A DNA stretch of 5,245 nt, taken from Euzebyaceae bacterium (GTDB lineage: Bacteria > Actinomycetota > Nitriliruptoria > Euzebyales > Egibacteraceae). The notes beneath the pieces were generated by a model. It saw nothing but the letters and a program-made list of their open reading frames with translations, did not search any database and was not told the origin of the DNA. Shown here piece by piece: positions 4,056 to 5,245 of this stretch (position 1 is its first letter; the number at the start of each line of letters is the position of its first letter). Position numbers and translations under genes: made by a program. Where the stretch lies: NCBI GenBank assembly GCA_013696915.1, contig JACCXR010000313.1:1-5245 (forward strand), read 5' to 3'.

Positions 4056-4246
4056 TGACCGCACCGCCGTCCGCCGGCGAGGAGTCGCGCCCGCCGATCG
4101 ACCGGGTCCCGATCATCGTCCCGTGCCCGTGCTGCCGGCGGCTCGTGCGGGCCACGGTGAGCTGGCGGGAGCGCCGGCCGCGGACACGCCGCCGCTGCCC
4201 GTGGTGCGCCCGCCTGGTGGTGCTGCGCCCGGGGCCGGACCGCTGA
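4055..4246 (+). CDS. Small zinc-ribbon protein
   Basis: A 63-residue protein with two zinc knuckles: CPCC (Cys24 and Cys27, with an extra Cys26) and CPWC (Cys48 and Cys51), 20 residues apart. This is the four-cysteine layout of a zinc ribbon or rubredoxin-like fold. The knuckles are linked by RRLVRATVSWRERRPRTRRR (28-47). This is very Arg-rich and strand-forming, so contact with nucleic acid or ribosome is possible. Both knuckles are followed by R-L-V (CRRLV and CARLV), which shows the internal two-fold symmetry typical of zinc ribbons. The first 17 residues are Pro/Ser-rich and probably disordered. The start follows a leaderless TAGCGT box by 7 nt. It is divergent from the ribbon-helix-helix-like gene and ends 13 bp from the convergent transporter. 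Partner and function are unknown. Confidence 0.72.
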   Translation: MTAPPSAGEESRPPIDRVPIIVPCPCCRRLVRATVSWRERRPRTRRRCPWCARLVVLRPGPDR

Positions 4247-4253
4247 ACGGGTT

Positions 4254-4270
4254 CGGCGCTCACAGCGCCG
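4254..4270. terminator. Bidirectional terminator hairpin between the zinc-ribbon and transporter genes
   Basis: Perfect 7-bp stem CGGCGCT-cac-AGCGCCG, 7 nt after the zinc-ribbon TGA. The loop holds two bases of the transporter's stop codon (4262-4260). CGGGT (4248-4252) and ACCCG (4276-4280) can extend the pairing across an uneven bulge. The position between two convergent ends 13 bp apart supports termination for both. Confidence 0.55.
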
Positions 4271-5245
4271 CCGGGACCCGGCGCGTCTGGCGCCGGTGCA
4301 CCACCAGGGTGGCGAACGCGGCGAGGACCATCGCGCAGGCGCAGGCGATCCAGCCAGCCGAGTAGGACCACCGCTCGGCGAGTCCCCCGACCACCAGCGG
4401 GCCGAGCAGGCTGCCGAGGAAGCCGCCCGTCAGCACGACCCCCGACGCCGAACCGGCGCCCACGGGGTCCAGCCGAGCGACCGAGAAGAAGAACAGCCCG
4501 CTCCAGCCGTATCCGAGCCCGTACGCGACCAGGGCTCCGGCGACCGTCAGCGGCGTCCCGCCGACGGCGAGCAGGACGTAGCCGACCGTGCCGAGCGCCA
4601 TCATGGCCGCGACGACGCCGAACTGCCGGTCCGAGCGCCGGTCGGCGACCGCGCCGAGGACGAGGCGGGCCCCCACCGCCGCGAGGCTGGCGACCGCCAG
4701 CAGCAGGCCGGCGCCGCCTGCGGGCACGCCTCCCGTCACCGCGGCGTCCACGATGAACGTGCTGAGCGCGGTGGCGGCGGCGAACCCGCTCCCCCCGGCG
4801 ATCGTGAGCAGCAGCAGCCCCCTGCCGCGCCCGGGCGAGGGCCGGTGCGCGGTCCTGGCGGCCACCGGCGGTCCGGACGCCAGCAGGACAGCAGCCAGCA
4901 CGGCGAGCCCGGCGGCGCCCACGAAGGCCGCGCGCCAGCCGATCGTGAGGGCGACGAACGGCACCGCAAGACCCGCCGCCAGCGACGCCACCGGCGATGC
5001 GGACTGCTTGAAGCCGAACGCCAGACCGAGCCGCTCGCCGCGGACGCGCTCAGCCAGCGACAGGTTGCCCGAGGACTCGCCCAGCGACAGCGCCGTCCCC
5101 GCGAGCGCCAGCCACGGGAGGAGCGTCGCCAGGCTGCCCGCGGTCGCGGCGATCCCGAGCGTGCAGACCGCGCTGACCGCGGCGGCCACCCGGAGCCCGC
5201 GTCCGGGTCCCACGCGCTGCGCCAGCCGCCCGAGCGGGACAGACG
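4260..5245 (-). CDS. Major facilitator superfamily (MFS) transporter, N terminus outside window
   Basis: An inner-membrane transporter of the MFS, missing its N-terminal one or two helices. The frame is open from the right edge, so the GTG at 5213 is internal. The first residues seen, VPLGRLAQRVGPGRGLR, match MFS motif A in the loop between helices 2 and 3. They are followed by about four more helices of the first half, including GFKQSASPVASLAAG and GWRAAFVGAAGLAVLAAVLL (helices 5-6). A basic loop with RTAHRPSPGRGRG joins the halves. The second half has six helices and a second motif-A-like loop, LGAVADRRSDRQFG. About 10 of 12 helices are present in some 327 residues. The GFKQ(S/A) and GWRAAF pattern recalls CynX/NimT-type and drug or organic-acid members. 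I cannot assign a substrate. The protein ends in a short basic tail. Confidence 0.88.
   Translation of the reverse strand, partial: SVPLGRLAQRVGPGRGLRVAAAVSAVCTLGIAATAGSLATLLPWLALAGTALSLGESSGNLSLAERVRGERLGLAFGFKQSASPVASLAAGLAVPFVALTIGWRAAFVGAAGLAVLAAVLLASGPPVAARTAHRPSPGRGRGLLLLTIAGGSGFAAATALSTFIVDAAVTGGVPAGGAGLLLAVASLAAVGARLVLGAVADRRSDRQFGVVAAMMALGTVGYVLLAVGGTPLTVAGALVAYGLGYGWSGLFFFSVARLDPVGAGSASGVVLTGGFLGSLLGPLVVGGLAERWSYSAGWIACACAMVLAAFATLVVHRRQTRRVPAAL

Noticed and set aside
3147..4058. Plus-strand open frame of about 300 codons
   Set aside because: It overlaps the clpP 3' half in another frame and is antisense to the ribbon-helix-helix-like gene. There is no recognisable domain.
4123..4365. 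Plus-strand 80-codon frame near the zinc-ribbon gene
   Set aside because: It is a shifted frame over the zinc-ribbon gene and antisense to the transporter end. The CxxC pairs and the leaderless promoter support the frame starting at 4055.

Overview
The window is a very GC-rich chromosomal stretch (roughly three quarters G+C, with codon third positions almost all G or C). Three genes appear to be leaderless, with a TANNNT -10 box 6-7 nt before the ATG. Both features suggest a high-GC actinobacterium. The sequence alone does not fix a genus. No rRNA, tRNA, CRISPR array, insertion sequence or phage gene is visible. Genes are tightly packed and the longest gap is about 100 bp.

Layout from left to right: (1) the 3' part of a sodium:solute symporter (+), cut by the left edge; (2) an EcsC-family protein (+) with a leaderless promoter; (3) a small helical protein of unknown function (+), preceded by a hairpin that ends against its start; (4) on the minus strand, a two-gene operon of an SRPBCC/AHSA1-like protein followed by a cysteine-free ArsR-type regulator, joined by a 4-bp GTGA overlap; (5) divergent from that operon, an orphan ClpP-type serine protease subunit (+); (6) a 24-bp tandem repeat (3 copies) that carries the stop codons of clpP and of its convergent neighbour; (7) a 178-residue protein of unknown function with a ribbon-helix-helix-like core (-), divergent from (8) a 63-residue zinc-ribbon protein (+); (9) a major facilitator superfamily transporter (-), cut by the right edge.

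The best regulatory signal is the 103-bp region between the SRPBCC-ArsR operon and clpP. It holds two copies of GCAACC-N4-GGTTGC with centres 44 bp apart. This layout suggests the ArsR-type protein regulates its own operon and possibly clpP. That would be an unusual link between a ligand-type repressor and a Clp peptidase. The remaining genes look like ordinary, mostly independent accessory or housekeeping units. Hairpins at the convergent gene ends are likely bidirectional transcription stops. I see no clear defence system, biosynthetic cluster or mobile system here.
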